From positions 1 to 43,428 of the forward strand of contig JAKFUT010000038.1 in NCBI GenBank assembly GCA_021732565.1: a stretch of DNA of 43,428 nt, written 5' to 3'. The notes beneath the pieces were generated by a model that saw nothing but the letters and a program-made list of their open reading frames with translations, searched no databases and had not been told where the DNA came from. Shown here one piece after another: positions 35,017-43,428 of this stretch. The stretch is from Candidatus Obscuribacterales bacterium (GTDB lineage: Bacteria > Cyanobacteriota > Vampirovibrionia > Obscuribacterales > Obscuribacteraceae). The number at the start of each line of letters is the position of its first letter. The stretch's first letter is position 1. The position numbers and the translations under genes were made by a program.

Positions 35017-35998
35017 TACGTTGTTGCACACGTTCGATTCCATTGCAGAAGCGGTGGGCAACACGCCCATGATAAAGCTTTGCCGCCTCGGCAGGGCGTC
35101 CGGGCACACCTTGCTGGCAAAATGCGAGTTTATGAATCCAGGTGGCTCCGTTAAGGACCGCATAGCGTTTTATATGGTGGATCAAGCCAGGCAAGACGGA
35201 CGACTGAGACCGGGGCAATTGATCGTCGAAGCCACCGGGGGCAATACCGGCATTGGTTTGGCCCTTGCCGCGCGTCTCAGTGGCAACGAACTGCTTTGCG
35301 TGATGCCTGAAAAGGTTGGAAAAGAGAAAGTTCGCATGATGGAAGTTCTCGGAGCACAAACACTGGTAGTGCCCGGGGGGAAGCCTCTCAGCGACCCGTT
35401 GCACTTCATCAATCAGGCTAAGAGAATCGCTGCCGAGCGGGGCGGATGGTTTGTGGATCAATTCGAGAATGCGGATAATCTTGACGCGCACTATAAATTC
35501 ACCGGGCCGGAGATCTGGGAACAAACCAACGGCAAAATTGACGTGTTTGTAGCTGGTATCGGTACCGGTGGCACATTGCTGGGCGCGGGCAAATATTTGA
35601 AAGAAAAAAATCCAGCAGTGCAGCTTGTACTGGCCGATCCTGTGGGAAGCATGCTGTCAGACTGGCAAGCAGGAACCGAGCCTCACCCGTCTTCTTACCT
35701 GGTTGAGGGCATCGGCCAGGATTTTCTTCCGGGACTGGTCGATCTAAAATTGATTGATCGAGCAATACAAATCACCGATGCAGAATCGATTGAGACAACA
35801 AAAAGTCTTCTGGAAAAAGAGGCACTTTTTGTGGGCGGTTCTTCAGGATGTATAGTTGCCGCTGCAATTCAGTATTGTGAGGAGCAGACAGAGGAAGGAC
35901 TCACTGTTGTGGCGGTATTACCCAGTACCGGGAGACTTTACCTCAACACAATTTTCAATTCTGAATGGCTCTTGAATCACCTCAGCCCGACCAGCTGA
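35006..35998 (+). CDS. PLP-dependent cysteine synthase / cystathionine beta-synthase family enzyme
   Basis: 330 residues. PLP Lys50 in NPGGSVKDR, the substrate loop EATGGNTGIGLA (75-86), phosphate-binding GIGTGGT and the LPSTGRLYL end motif identify the fold-type II cysteine synthase/CBS group. It condenses O-acetyl-L-serine with sulfide, or serine with homocysteine, in the cytoplasm. The loop reads TGGNTG rather than the commoner TSGNTG, so the exact substrate is open. The frame is open further upstream, but that part (34874-35005) overlaps the zinc-ribbon gene in another frame. The ATG at 35006 begins the conserved domain after only about ten residues. No C-terminal CBS-pair domain. Confidence 0.9.
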   Translation: MRGDTLLHTFDSIAEAVGNTPMIKLCRLGRASGHTLLAKCEFMNPGGSVKDRIAFYMVDQARQDGRLRPGQLIVEATGGNTGIGLALAARLSGNELLCVMPEKVGKEKVRMMEVLGAQTLVVPGGKPLSDPLHFINQAKRIAAERGGWFVDQFENADNLDAHYKFTGPEIWEQTNGKIDVFVAGIGTGGTLLGAGKYLKEKNPAVQLVLADPVGSMLSDWQAGTEPHPSSYLVEGIGQDFLPGLVDLKLIDRAIQITDAESIETTKSLLEKEALFVGGSSGCIVAAAIQYCEEQTEEGLTVVAVLPSTGRLYLNTIFNSEWLLNHLSPTS

Positions 35999-36255
35999 GG
36001 TGCAGAACTTTCGCACAAGAACTCGTTGCAGCTTGACACCGCATCTTGGAGGTTGGGCCTGCAACCCGAAACGATCGACGACCAAATCGAAGCGCTGCAG
36101 CTCAGTAGCCGACTGATGTGTCGCCCACCCATTTTGAGAGATACTCCACCGACTCATTTTTGAGTTCGTTGTTCGACCATCACTCAGTGAGCCTTGGGAA
36201 TAAATCGTCTGTGGATTCGCTTCTAAGTGACTTTAGGAAATAGGATGTTGCTCGG

Positions 36256-37563
36256 CTACCACCACGAATCGTTTTTCTTTTTTGGGTGGCATGTACCTAT
36301 AGACATTAACAAGCCGATGCACACCAGATCGGTGATAAGAGCGGTGCCACCGTAACTTAGGAATGGCAGCGGCACACCGGCTACAGGCATAATGCCGATG
36401 GTCATTCCTATGTTCAAGAACACGTGGAACAAGAACATGCACATAATGCCAATGGCCATTATGCTTCCTGTTGGTTGTTCACGAGCCTGGTAAGCAATCA
36501 TTACCGCGCGCATGCAAATCAAGAAATACGCAAATACCACAGCCACGGTAATTTGAAAACCACGCTCTTCTCCCACTACGGCAAAGATAAAGTCCGTGTG
36601 TCGCTCGGGAATAAAGTTTCCCTGACTCTGATTTCCTTTGCCAAGCCCATATCCGGAGACGCCACCAGATCCTACGGCAATTAAGCTCTGCAAGATGTGG
36701 TATCCGGAACCGCGAGGATCAGCATACGGATTGACGAAACTAGTGAGCCGTTTTTGTTGATACTCCTTGAGCACCCCCCACAACTGCGGGCGAGCCTCTC
36801 CCATTCCCAGATTAGCCACGACGATAAGGCTCACCATTATCAGGCGAATCCAGATAGGCCAGGTTTTACGCCGCCAGAAAAGTATTAGCGCGCCGCCCAC
36901 ACCGCAAATGTATGCATACCACCAGTTGAGGTTCACCGCATTTAGTATCAGACTAAAAATCGGACTGGCGAAGACCAGCAAATCCATCAGTCCTGCGCCC
37001 GACCAGAACAGCATGCCGAAATATACGGCACCAAAAGTCAGCGAGGTGCCAAGGTCGGGCTGCTTAAAAACGAGAATGGCAGGAACAAGAATGATGGCAA
37101 TGGCATAGAAACAATCGCGGAACTTTCGCACCGGTTTGTATCCCAGCCATGAAGCCAGAGTAAATATAACTACAATTTTGGCGATTTCGGACGGCTGAAT
37201 GGTAAGAGGACCAAGCGAGAGCCAGCGCTGGGCACCCATTGCAGCGTGCCCCTTTAACATAACGGCGACCAACAAAGCTATGTTGATCACATAAATAACC
37301 GGTAAAACGACCCGATTAGTCCACGTCTTGTATGGAATGCGCCAGAACACAATCGCCGCAATTACTCCGACGATCAAAAAGCTCGACTGCTTATCAAAAT
37401 ATTCGTTCTGGTGCGACTGAAGCCCGAACCCCTCCAGGGTGGTAAGACCCACCCAGAGAAGAAAGGCGGTGGCCCCAAGCAAGATCCAATCTACACTCGC
37501 AAGCATAGAGACAAGAATCCGCAACAGCGCGGGTACGGCTGATTGGCGTTTATCCGCTAGCAA
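36256..37563 (-). CDS. rodA: RodA (SEDS peptidoglycan glycosyltransferase)
   Basis: 435 residues with about ten membrane helices. HAAMGAQRWLSLGPLTIQPSE (SEDS core), KQPDLGTSLTFG with the catalytic-type Asp, LTSFVNPYADPRGSGYHILQS, 'GNFIPERHTDFIFAVVGEE' and MPVAGVPLPFLSYGG are typical of RodA/FtsW; the set and context favour RodA. It polymerises lipid II glycans for side-wall growth. The start is uncertain: a TTG at 37563 gives a 19-residue basic lead-in, and the ATG at 37506 starts just before the first helix. It lies 22 bases after minE on the same strand. Confidence 0.93.
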   Translation of the reverse strand: MLADKRQSAVPALLRILVSMLASVDWILLGATAFLLWVGLTTLEGFGLQSHQNEYFDKQSSFLIVGVIAAIVFWRIPYKTWTNRVVLPVIYVINIALLVAVMLKGHAAMGAQRWLSLGPLTIQPSEIAKIVVIFTLASWLGYKPVRKFRDCFYAIAIILVPAILVFKQPDLGTSLTFGAVYFGMLFWSGAGLMDLLVFASPIFSLILNAVNLNWWYAYICGVGGALILFWRRKTWPIWIRLIMVSLIVVANLGMGEARPQLWGVLKEYQQKRLTSFVNPYADPRGSGYHILQSLIAVGSGGVSGYGLGKGNQSQGNFIPERHTDFIFAVVGEERGFQITVAVVFAYFLICMRAVMIAYQAREQPTGSIMAIGIMCMFLFHVFLNIGMTIGIMPVAGVPLPFLSYGGTALITDLVCIGLLMSIGTCHPKKKNDSWW

Positions 37564-37585
37564 TGGTCGTCCGAGCGAAAGCAGT

Positions 37586-37843
37586 TTAGGTCTTAGACCT
37601 CAACAGTGGGAAATTGGCGATCAGGGCCGCCCGACGTTCATATTGTTGCAGATCAAAGCGGGCGGCGTCACGATCAATTTCAAAGTACCGACAAACTACG
37701 GCTACTAGCTCTTCTTCCAGGCTTGCCAGCCGATCTGGCGGCAATTCCAGCCTGTCATGAATTAGCATAAGACGCATGCGGTCTTTGGCTTTGGTCCTAA
37801 CGTCGTCGGCTTTTCGTTGAAAAAACCAGTTTAGAACTTGCAC
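37586..37843 (-). CDS. minE: Cell division topological specificity factor MinE
   Basis: 85 residues from a GTG with a perfect GGAGG 9 bases upstream. The N-terminal amphipathic start (MQVLNWFFQRK), the MinD-contact helix (AKDRMRLMLIHDRLELPP) and the dimer strand region (ELVAVVCRYFEIDRDAARFDL) are clear. MinE stimulates MinD ATPase and drives MinCD from mid-cell. 18 bases after minD; the operon order minC-minD-minE is standard. Confidence 0.92.
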   Translation of the reverse strand: MQVLNWFFQRKADDVRTKAKDRMRLMLIHDRLELPPDRLASLEEELVAVVCRYFEIDRDAARFDLQQYERRAALIANFPLLRSKT

Positions 37844-37861
37844 GGTTGAATTCCTCCGCCA

Positions 37862-38683
37862 TTAGACTCGCACAGGATTGAAGAATTTGACAACTCTTGC
37901 AAACCATGAACCATTGTTACCGTTCAGGGAGTCAAGGTCAAGAAAAGAAACCTCTTCCCCTTTAAGTCTCCTGGCGATATTGCGGTAGGCTTGTCCAGCT
38001 CGGGCGTTGTCTGTACCCGCGAGTGGCTCGCCTTTATTGGTTGAAATGATGACATCTTCGTCTTCCGGCACCACGCCGAGAAGTTTACAAGACAGGATTT
38101 CAAGAACATCATTGACACTCATCATGTCGTTATTCTTGACCATTGCCGGGCGGATTCTATTGATGATCAGACGATACTGTGAAATCTCTTCTTTACGAGC
38201 TTCCAGCAAGCCAATTACGCGGTCTGCGTCGCGTACGGCAGACATCTCCGGCGTACAGATGACGACAGCCTCTTCGGCTCCGGCAATGGCATTCTGGAAG
38301 CCACTTTCGATACCTGCGGGGCTATCCACCAGCACGAAATCAAACATGGTTTTCAGTTCGGCGCAAAGCTTCTTCATCTGGTCGGCGTTAACGGCGGTTT
38401 TATCCCGCGTTTGCGCTGCAGGTAACAAGCACAGGCTCGCATGTCTCTTATCTTTGACAAGGGCTTGCCGAATTTTGCACTTTTCTTCTACTACGTCTAC
38501 AAGATTGTAGACCACACGATTTTCAAGACCCATCAAAATATCAAGATTGCGCAATCCTATGTCCATGTCGATCATGGCTACAGAAGACCCGCTGCTGGCG
38601 AGGGCGACGGCAATATTTGCAGTTGCCGTTGTCTTTCCGACGCCACCTTTTCCGGACGTTACTACGATTACTCGACCACTCAT
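37862..38683 (-). CDS. minD: Septum site-determining ATPase MinD
   Basis: 273 residues. Deviant Walker A SGKGGVGKTT (10-19), switch I region IDMDIGLRNLDILMG, Walker B VLVDSPAGIESG and the NRIRPAMV base motif identify MinD. The C-terminal amphipathic membrane-targeting helix is present (GSWFARVVKFFNPVRV). It binds membrane as an ATP dimer and recruits MinC. It lies 38 bases after minC and 18 before minE. Confidence 0.95.
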   Translation of the reverse strand: MSGRVIVVTSGKGGVGKTTATANIAVALASSGSSVAMIDMDIGLRNLDILMGLENRVVYNLVDVVEEKCKIRQALVKDKRHASLCLLPAAQTRDKTAVNADQMKKLCAELKTMFDFVLVDSPAGIESGFQNAIAGAEEAVVICTPEMSAVRDADRVIGLLEARKEEISQYRLIINRIRPAMVKNNDMMSVNDVLEILSCKLLGVVPEDEDVIISTNKGEPLAGTDNARAGQAYRNIARRLKGEEVSFLDLDSLNGNNGSWFARVVKFFNPVRV

Positions 38684-38721
38684 CTTTTTCTCCTTGCCGC
38701 GGAGTTTGGTAGGGACGGACT

Positions 38722-39963
38722 TCAGTCAGGGTCACTGACAGATATTCGAATCTTGCCGTCGAAGATTCGAGCAGTCTCCGGCCCCGTAGGACCATGGGGA
38801 CCGGTCTTTGAGCGATCGGGCGCTCTGGCGATGGCGTGGGCGATCCGTAACTGGATCGGGTCAAACTTAAGCGCTCGAATTTCAGCGGACGCATTGCCTG
38901 CGGTGCCCGCATGGGCGACTCCGCGCAAAGCTCCCCAGATGGTAATGTCGCCCTCGGCGGATACTTCCGCTCCGGGATTAACATCACCGATGATGACCAG
39001 GTCGCCTTTGTGAGAGACCGCCTGACCTGAACGGAGCGTTTGCCGCAAGTATAGAACGCCAACGCGATCGCTGGTGTTCCGCTGACCGCTCTTGTTCGCT
39101 ACGCCGGACGATGCAAGAGGTGTCGTCTTATTAACCGGAGTTAGTGCCGGAGCAAGGGGAATTGCGACTATTACGGGAGGCGTCGGGTAGTTTCCGTGAG
39201 GCGTCAGCCCGGTGGCTAGCGCAGATGGAACAACGGGAACCAGATGCGGTGACGCCACCGTATGTGGAGCTGCCACCGTCAGCGGTGAGGGGGGCAGTTT
39301 TGAGTGTGCAACTGTAGCATTAATAGCAACATCAATGCATGAAGTTCGAAGTGCTTCTTCTACGACCGGTGATTCATCATTGTAATCACCAATGCTGTTC
39401 GATAGAAGCTCCTGCGTTGTACGATTGCCCGCAAGGGCCACCGCGCCGATTTTAATTTGAGGAGATTCCTGAGCTAGTGGCGGATGTTCGAGTGCGGCAG
39501 TTGTCACTACCGCAGCAAAATCGGAGCGATCGGCCGTCAGGTTACCTATTGCAGTAACCTGTCCCTCAATCGACAACGCAGGAAGATCATTGCAGCATTC
39601 TACAAATTCGTCGGGGTGTCGCGGTGCCATTATCGAGTCCGCAATGGACATCTGACCTTCGATGATTAGCCCCGGCTCCTTCTTTGTCACCTGGTACAGT
39701 GCTGCCACGGTGGTAACATCCGAAGACAACACTCGTGAAGGATCGACTCCGACTTCCCGCACAATGGAAAGCAATTCGCCCACTTGCTGCGCTGTAAGCG
39801 CAAGTCGCCCCAGGTTTATGTCCACCGTAAGGCCTTCCCAAAACCGGCTCGACACTTGAAGAGTCGAGGTGAGATAGTGCTTTGCTTCAGCGGGCGAATC
39901 ACAGCCGCTGATATCAATAACCACACCTTCTTCCGCGTTGCTGACTATTGCGATTTTGCTCAT
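38722..39963 (-). CDS. minC: Septum inhibitor MinC with a very long linker
   Basis: 413 residues from the ATG at 39963, where the MinC N-domain begins (MSKIAIVSNAEEGVVIDISG, to about 92). The C-terminal beta-helix (about 299-385) is textbook: YLRQTLRSGQAVSHKGDLVI, IGDVNPGAEVSAEGDITIWG, LRGVAHAGTAGN, FDPIQLRIA. Between them are about 200 residues rich in Pro, Ala, Ser, Thr and Val (e.g. PPVIVAIPLAPALTPVNKTT), where other MinC proteins have 10-30. Usual length is about 230. The frame is open another 58 codons upstream, but that part is not MinC-like. GGAG lies about 12 bases before the ATG. MinC blocks FtsZ assembly at the poles when bound to MinD. Confidence 0.92.
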   Translation of the reverse strand: MSKIAIVSNAEEGVVIDISGCDSPAEAKHYLTSTLQVSSRFWEGLTVDINLGRLALTAQQVGELLSIVREVGVDPSRVLSSDVTTVAALYQVTKKEPGLIIEGQMSIADSIMAPRHPDEFVECCNDLPALSIEGQVTAIGNLTADRSDFAAVVTTAALEHPPLAQESPQIKIGAVALAGNRTTQELLSNSIGDYNDESPVVEEALRTSCIDVAINATVAHSKLPPSPLTVAAPHTVASPHLVPVVPSALATGLTPHGNYPTPPVIVAIPLAPALTPVNKTTPLASSGVANKSGQRNTSDRVGVLYLRQTLRSGQAVSHKGDLVIIGDVNPGAEVSAEGDITIWGALRGVAHAGTAGNASAEIRALKFDPIQLRIAHAIARAPDRSKTGPHGPTGPETARIFDGKIRISVSDPD

Positions 39964-40368
39964 GTAATGGCTAGGCTCCAAGCGGTCGCGAATTATAAGA
40001 CAGCGCCCGCCAAGTGCGGTCGCTTTCCAGTTGCTGCTATAACGACAAATCCTATGATTCGGTGGAAAGGGTGTCAAGCCGAGTGATATTGACGAAGTAT
40101 ATCGATGCGATGTTGAAGGCGTAGCTCTCGCGATCATTTAACATTACGCTTTTCCAGAAATGGCAATTGCGTATAGTACGAACATCCAACATATATGCGC
40201 AATGCACACACTAATGGCGACGTCTGCAAGAGGTACATCTAGTGTGTGAGCTCATGAATAATTCGCAGTTTCTTGACCAAAGCCCCTCTCTAGGCTATTT
40301 GCTCTATCAAATCAAGAATAGCGATACACCTTGATTTGTTCGGCGTCTCAAGAAAGTTGAAGAACACT

Positions 40369-40497
40369 ATGTTCAAAGTCAGAAGAATGTGCAATCGCTC
40401 TGGTGATTTTAGTATCGCCGAAAAAGAGCTCAGAGAAGAACTTCGTTACGTCCTCGAAAATAAATGCAATAACACTGCACACACGCCAAGATTTTGA
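40369..40497 (+). CDS. Possible small ORF, 42 aa
   Basis: Starts MFKVRRMCNRSGDFSIAEKE and continues LREELRYVLENKC. The middle looks like a plausible charged helix, but there is no good ribosome binding site and no family. Low certainty. Confidence 0.2.
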   Translation: MFKVRRMCNRSGDFSIAEKELREELRYVLENKCNNTAHTPRF

Positions 40498-40628
40498 TGG
40501 ATCACGCCGGTATCAGGCATGGACATATATCGGCTCTGTATGAAAATATGCGCGATTTGCATATTCTCCCTTAGCAACCGAATCCCGAAACGCCCTGAAT
40601 TTGCGAGTTTCGCCAAGCCGAATTGTAA

Positions 40629-40655
40629 GATTTTATGCATGATATGCATAAAATC
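40629..40655. repeat. Perfect 12-bp inverted repeat
   Basis: GATTTTATGCAT, 3-base spacer GAT, ATGCATAAAATC. Too short a loop for a good RNA hairpin and without a T-run, so it looks more like a protein-binding dyad (operator) than a terminator. It lies in the gap between the SHOCT gene and minC. Confidence 0.6.
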
Positions 40656-40886
40656 ATATGCAGCCGAAGTACCAGAGCCCAACCAAGCGCGAGGCGTGGA
40701 GGCATCTCTGGCTCGCCAAGCTATCAAAAGCGCTCCGGCTGCAACCGCTGTTAGAGCAGATGGAGCTAAGACCAGGTCTTGGCGATGAAAATCAACTATG
40801 CTAGATTTCAGCCAGTTAAATCAGGCTGCTGGATTCGCCAGGTTTTGAAATAGTGTGGACGACCTATAGTCCGATTTCGACCCCGT

Positions 40887-41228
40887 CTATAGTCCGAGAA
40901 GCTTTGCCTTAGCGGCCTTGAACTCCGCCTCATCGAGTATTCCTTGAGCGCGTAGCTGTGCGAGGCGTTCAATTTCTTTAGAGACGTCAGTTTTGGGGGC
41001 CTCGGACGAGGGTGTGGTACTTGATCCGGCAGATCCGGATAATGCACCACCGACTTTCTTGCCGATTTTGCTCCCTAAAATACCACCGACAACCGCCCCG
41101 GTGAAAGTCCCAACCACGGGAATGGGAATTAGCACCGTACCCACTTGAGCCCCCGCTATCATTCCGGCTCCTGTACCGGCTAAACCGCCTGCTTTCTTGG
41201 TTTCGTCTTCGTTATCTTGATTGGCCAT
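40887..41228 (-). CDS. Glycine-zipper protein with SHOCT domain
   Basis: 113 residues. An N-terminal Gly-rich hydrophobic segment (AGGLAGTGAGMIAGAQVGTV and TFTGAVVGGILGSKIGKKVG) forms a glycine zipper likely to enter a membrane. A Ser/Thr linker leads to a C-terminal SHOCT domain: EIERLAQLRAQGILDEAEFK then AAKAKLLGL. SHOCT domains are short helical oligomerisation modules at protein ends. No signal peptide. Function unknown. Confidence 0.8.
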   Translation of the reverse strand: MANQDNEDETKKAGGLAGTGAGMIAGAQVGTVLIPIPVVGTFTGAVVGGILGSKIGKKVGGALSGSAGSSTTPSSEAPKTDVSKEIERLAQLRAQGILDEAEFKAAKAKLLGL

Positions 41229-41422
41229 GACTCATACCCGTCATCGGTGTCCATTCCCCAAGTACCCGATAAATTAGGTTCTCAATCAGTGTGAGCATGA
41301 AGCAACCGCGTGTCTTATGAGTGGGGGCAAGTCCATTGTGCTCAATGTGTCACCGCTTGGGAAAGCTCTTCCATTTAAGGTGGAATAGTTCCTTCAACGG
41401 TTGTGAAAACGAGTTGGCACCC

Positions 41423-42010
41423 TCAGTGGACACTATAAGGCTCTGTGAGACGATTATCCTTGCACAGATCTTCAATGATGCCGGGAGGATCGATCTGGAC
41501 ATTCTTTTTTGTATTCCAGTCGTATGTCTGTGCCAATAAGATGGTGCGCATTGAATCTGTGTTGAAGTCGAGTTCGCGGTCCATCTTAAACTGCACTGCA
41601 CACGGATGATTCAAACCGTGAAAAGCAAGGGACCGCTTGCCCAATATTACGACAATACCGAAATCGCCCAGTTCTTCGGCCAGGGCTTTCCCGAACATCT
41701 CAAATTCGGGTTCGCGCATGGAGAACACTGCCGTCAGTTCGGTGATGAGAAGAAGAAAATCGGCAATGCGGATAACTTTAGTGATTGATTCGGCCATTCT
41801 TTGAGTTTCAAGAGCCGAAAACATCTTCGGTGGCAGTCTGCTACCAACGAACTTCAATTTGCCAGGGCGCTTGGAGCGATCTTCCTGCTCCAGAGCGCGA
41901 GGTGGCGGCTCCTGGAGACAATCATTCATTTCGGAAGTATAAGCCGGTGTCACCAGTTCTTCAGCCGACGAAGTATTGGAGTTGTTCGCAATATCATCCT
42001 CACTGGTCAT
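41423..42010 (-). CDS. Hypothetical protein, 195 aa
   Basis: No family recognised. GAGGTG lies 5 bases before the ATG. The first 50 residues are acidic and low complexity; the rest alternates strands and helices (FLLLITELTAVFSMREPEFE, ELGDFGIVVILGKRSLAFHG, AVQFKMDRELDF). No signal peptide or membrane helix. Divergent from the small ORF and secreted hydrolase-like gene to its right. Confidence 0.6.
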   Translation of the reverse strand: MTSEDDIANNSNTSSAEELVTPAYTSEMNDCLQEPPPRALEQEDRSKRPGKLKFVGSRLPPKMFSALETQRMAESITKVIRIADFLLLITELTAVFSMREPEFEMFGKALAEELGDFGIVVILGKRSLAFHGLNHPCAVQFKMDRELDFNTDSMRTILLAQTYDWNTKKNVQIDPPGIIEDLCKDNRLTEPYSVH

Positions 42011-42069
42011 ATCGTCACCTCTTGTTGGAAGGCTCGTGGACTCTCCCGATTCGAGCGGACAAAACTGAA

Positions 42070-42210
42070 ATGACTAACGAAGGAACTCAGACTTCAGACT
42101 CCAACATGTCCTGCACAAAATGCTACTTCATTGCAAGATCAAAGAACAGGTTCCTTGAATTGGCAACCACCGCGAGAGATTTGCGTCTACTGAGTCAGAA
42201 TCTACTGTGA
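42070..42210 (+). CDS. Possible small ORF, 46 aa
   Basis: MTNEGTQTSDSNMSCTKCYF then a basic helix (ARSKNRFLELATTARDL). The CxxC could bind zinc. No clear ribosome binding site. It ends 68 bases before the next gene start. Confidence 0.3.
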   Translation: MTNEGTQTSDSNMSCTKCYFIARSKNRFLELATTARDLRLLSQNLL

Positions 42211-42278
42211 TCATTTGTACTGCTGCTCGTGCGGGGTTCGCGCTAGAGCAGGAAACAAAACCTCGGGAGCGATCGCCA

Positions 42279-43400
42279 ATGCGCCATTCTACTTATATTC
42301 GAGTTGCAGGTATGCTGGTGATAACTTCGCTGACTCCGGCATCTGCAGATAATTACCACCAGTCAGCCAAAAACACGAGCATGCTCAAGACTCAGTCATC
42401 CCCGGTTATCATTCCACGCACGCCAATTACGAGCCTTGTTCCGCCCGCGACGGAGCCACGCTTAGGAGTTGAGAAAGGTCCGATTGACAGGCTAAAAGAA
42501 CTCTTTCCCGGGTGGCCGCATCAGGCGACGATAACGCCCCCCGTAGACAAACCGTTTGCATCGAACACTGATCGCGTGTACTACTTACACGAACTAAAAT
42601 ATAGAACAGCCAGGCATACGAGCCCTGATGCACTTGTGTACATAAAGAAGGGATTCGATCCGGCCAAGCCGATCATATTGCTGATTCACAACCATGGACT
42701 GTCAAACAATGTTGTTCAGGAGTTTACGGGTAAGAAAATTCAGGAACAGATGGAAGAGGGACCACCAAACTCGGTTTATGTGATGCCTGAATGGGCACTG
42801 GATCCCGCCTCTTCCACCATGGACTCTGGACCTTTTAACAGACCGGGATTCTTCAAGAATATGCTCGTCGAGATTTTTTCAAAGATAGAGCCGCTGCAAA
42901 GTGCCACCATAGACAACATTTCGGAGATATATGTAAGTACGTTTGCAGGTGGATTTCGCGCAGCCGCTTCCGAGATTTCCAGAAATGGTCTCCAGGATAA
43001 AGTCAAGGGTATTACATTGCTCGATTCGCAACGTTCCGACGATTCAATGGACACGTGGCTAAAAGCCAATTTGAATGATTTGCAGCAAGGACGCAAATAC
43101 TTTCATAACATTTTTTTTTCACCGGCCGATTCCGAAAAAGCCAAAGCGCAAGTACGCCAAATTGAGAACATGCTTGCCAGCTCCAGATTGTCCTCAGCAT
43201 TCATAATGAAAGACTACAGGAATGCAGACAAGATTCTGCCAGCATCGGCTCTGGCACGTCATGGAATTGTTTTCAAATACAATAGCTCGACTGCCTTCAG
43301 CTCTGGCGATCTGCAGGAACGCTACATCCAGGCCAGTATGAAAGCTCTCAAAATGAGAAATACCGGAACCAAGTTAGCCGGATACTACAACCAACTCTAA
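42279..43400 (+). CDS. Secreted alpha/beta-hydrolase-like protein
   Basis: 373 residues from the ATG at 42279, chosen because GGGAG lies 9 bases upstream and a signal peptide starts there (RHSTYIRVAGMLVITSLTPA, cleavage near ASA). The mature part has a Pro/Thr-rich lead, then KPIILLIHNHGLSNNVVQEF, SVYVMPEWALDP, ISEIYVSTFAGGFRAAASEI and VKGITLLDSQRSDDS. Strand order and the HNHG turn fit an alpha/beta hydrolase, but the usual GxSxG reads STFAGG and no catalytic His is obvious, so the enzyme may be atypical or inactive. Substrate unknown. Confidence 0.65.
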   Translation: MRHSTYIRVAGMLVITSLTPASADNYHQSAKNTSMLKTQSSPVIIPRTPITSLVPPATEPRLGVEKGPIDRLKELFPGWPHQATITPPVDKPFASNTDRVYYLHELKYRTARHTSPDALVYIKKGFDPAKPIILLIHNHGLSNNVVQEFTGKKIQEQMEEGPPNSVYVMPEWALDPASSTMDSGPFNRPGFFKNMLVEIFSKIEPLQSATIDNISEIYVSTFAGGFRAAASEISRNGLQDKVKGITLLDSQRSDDSMDTWLKANLNDLQQGRKYFHNIFFSPADSEKAKAQVRQIENMLASSRLSSAFIMKDYRNADKILPASALARHGIVFKYNSSTAFSSGDLQERYIQASMKALKMRNTGTKLAGYYNQL

Positions 43401-43428
43401 TTTGAAAACACCTAAGTGTTTTGATTGA

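Larger units (their letters stand above)
39964..40886. other. Intergenic region upstream of minC
   Basis: 923 bases with no convincing large gene. It contains a possible 42-aa ORF (40369-40497) and a long palindrome (40629-40655). It should hold the minC promoter and whatever controls the division operon. The rest shows nothing that I can support. Confidence 0.5.

Noticed and set aside
38007..38510. Plus-strand ORF of 167 codons opposite minD
   Set aside because: Antisense shadow of minD, which has all family motifs.
8738..42276. Cyanobacterial HIP1 palindrome GCGATCGC
   Set aside because: I found two copies (8738-8745, 42269-42276); about one is expected by chance in this length, so there is no enrichment.

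Overview
The window looks like a chromosomal segment from a Gram-negative, non-photosynthetic member of the Cyanobacteria/Melainabacteria group (Obscuribacterales-like). This is inferred from the gene mix: a complete minC-minD-minE set next to rodA, an LpxI-type lipid A enzyme, an outer-membrane TPR/beta-barrel protein, a Ser/Thr kinase with C-terminal TPRs, and many secreted or unknown proteins with no recognisable family. No ribosomal or marker gene is present to fix the taxonomy, so the phylum assignment is moderate at best.

Positions 1-7935 (minus strand) form a compact exopolysaccharide-type operon: nucleotide-sugar epimerase, 948-residue TPR plus beta-barrel exporter, membrane-anchored HEAT-repeat protein, GT2 polysaccharide synthase, and a secreted TIM-barrel glycosidase-like protein that runs off the left edge. 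The last four junctions are 0-5 bp apart or overlap. The set parallels PgaA/PgaC/PgaB-type synthase-dependent export, but has a HEAT-repeat protein where known systems have other partners. This is the most system-like novelty in the window.

Positions 8361-10010 hold a frameshifted gene and a heme-oxygenase-fold (diiron oxidase-like) gene. The latter sits behind a strong sigma-70 promoter, a 26-codon leader ORF and an intrinsic terminator with a possible antiterminator, which resembles an attenuator or riboregulator.

Positions 10393-13060 are a wreck of insertion sequences: an IS21-type accessory zinc-ribbon ORF and istA stump, then an IS66 tnpA-tnpB-tnpC set in which tnpA and tnpC carry several frameshifts. 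A zinc-ribbon/kinase/TPR protein follows (13324-14973). From about 14974 to 22336 coding density is very low: a tRNA-Arg(ACG), a DUF2207 relic, a decaying secreted-protein gene, an NDH-2 relic, and a few intact genes (119-aa unknown, esterase, 49-aa membrane peptide). This is a decay zone.

Positions 22337-31647 carry secreted and envelope genes around lpxI, a terpenoid-cyclase-fold protein, two unknown acidic proteins and an HtrA-like protease without a signal peptide. Positions 31790-35998 hold a small protein, a DUF4328-like membrane protein, an XRE regulator, a decayed TPR-like gene, an unknown protein, and a zinc-ribbon gene overlapping a cysteine-synthase gene.

Positions 36256-39963 (minus) are the cell-shape and division block minC-minD-minE-rodA; MinC has an exceptional linker of about 200 residues. 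The right end holds a glycine-zipper/SHOCT protein, two unknown genes and a secreted alpha/beta-hydrolase-like protein.
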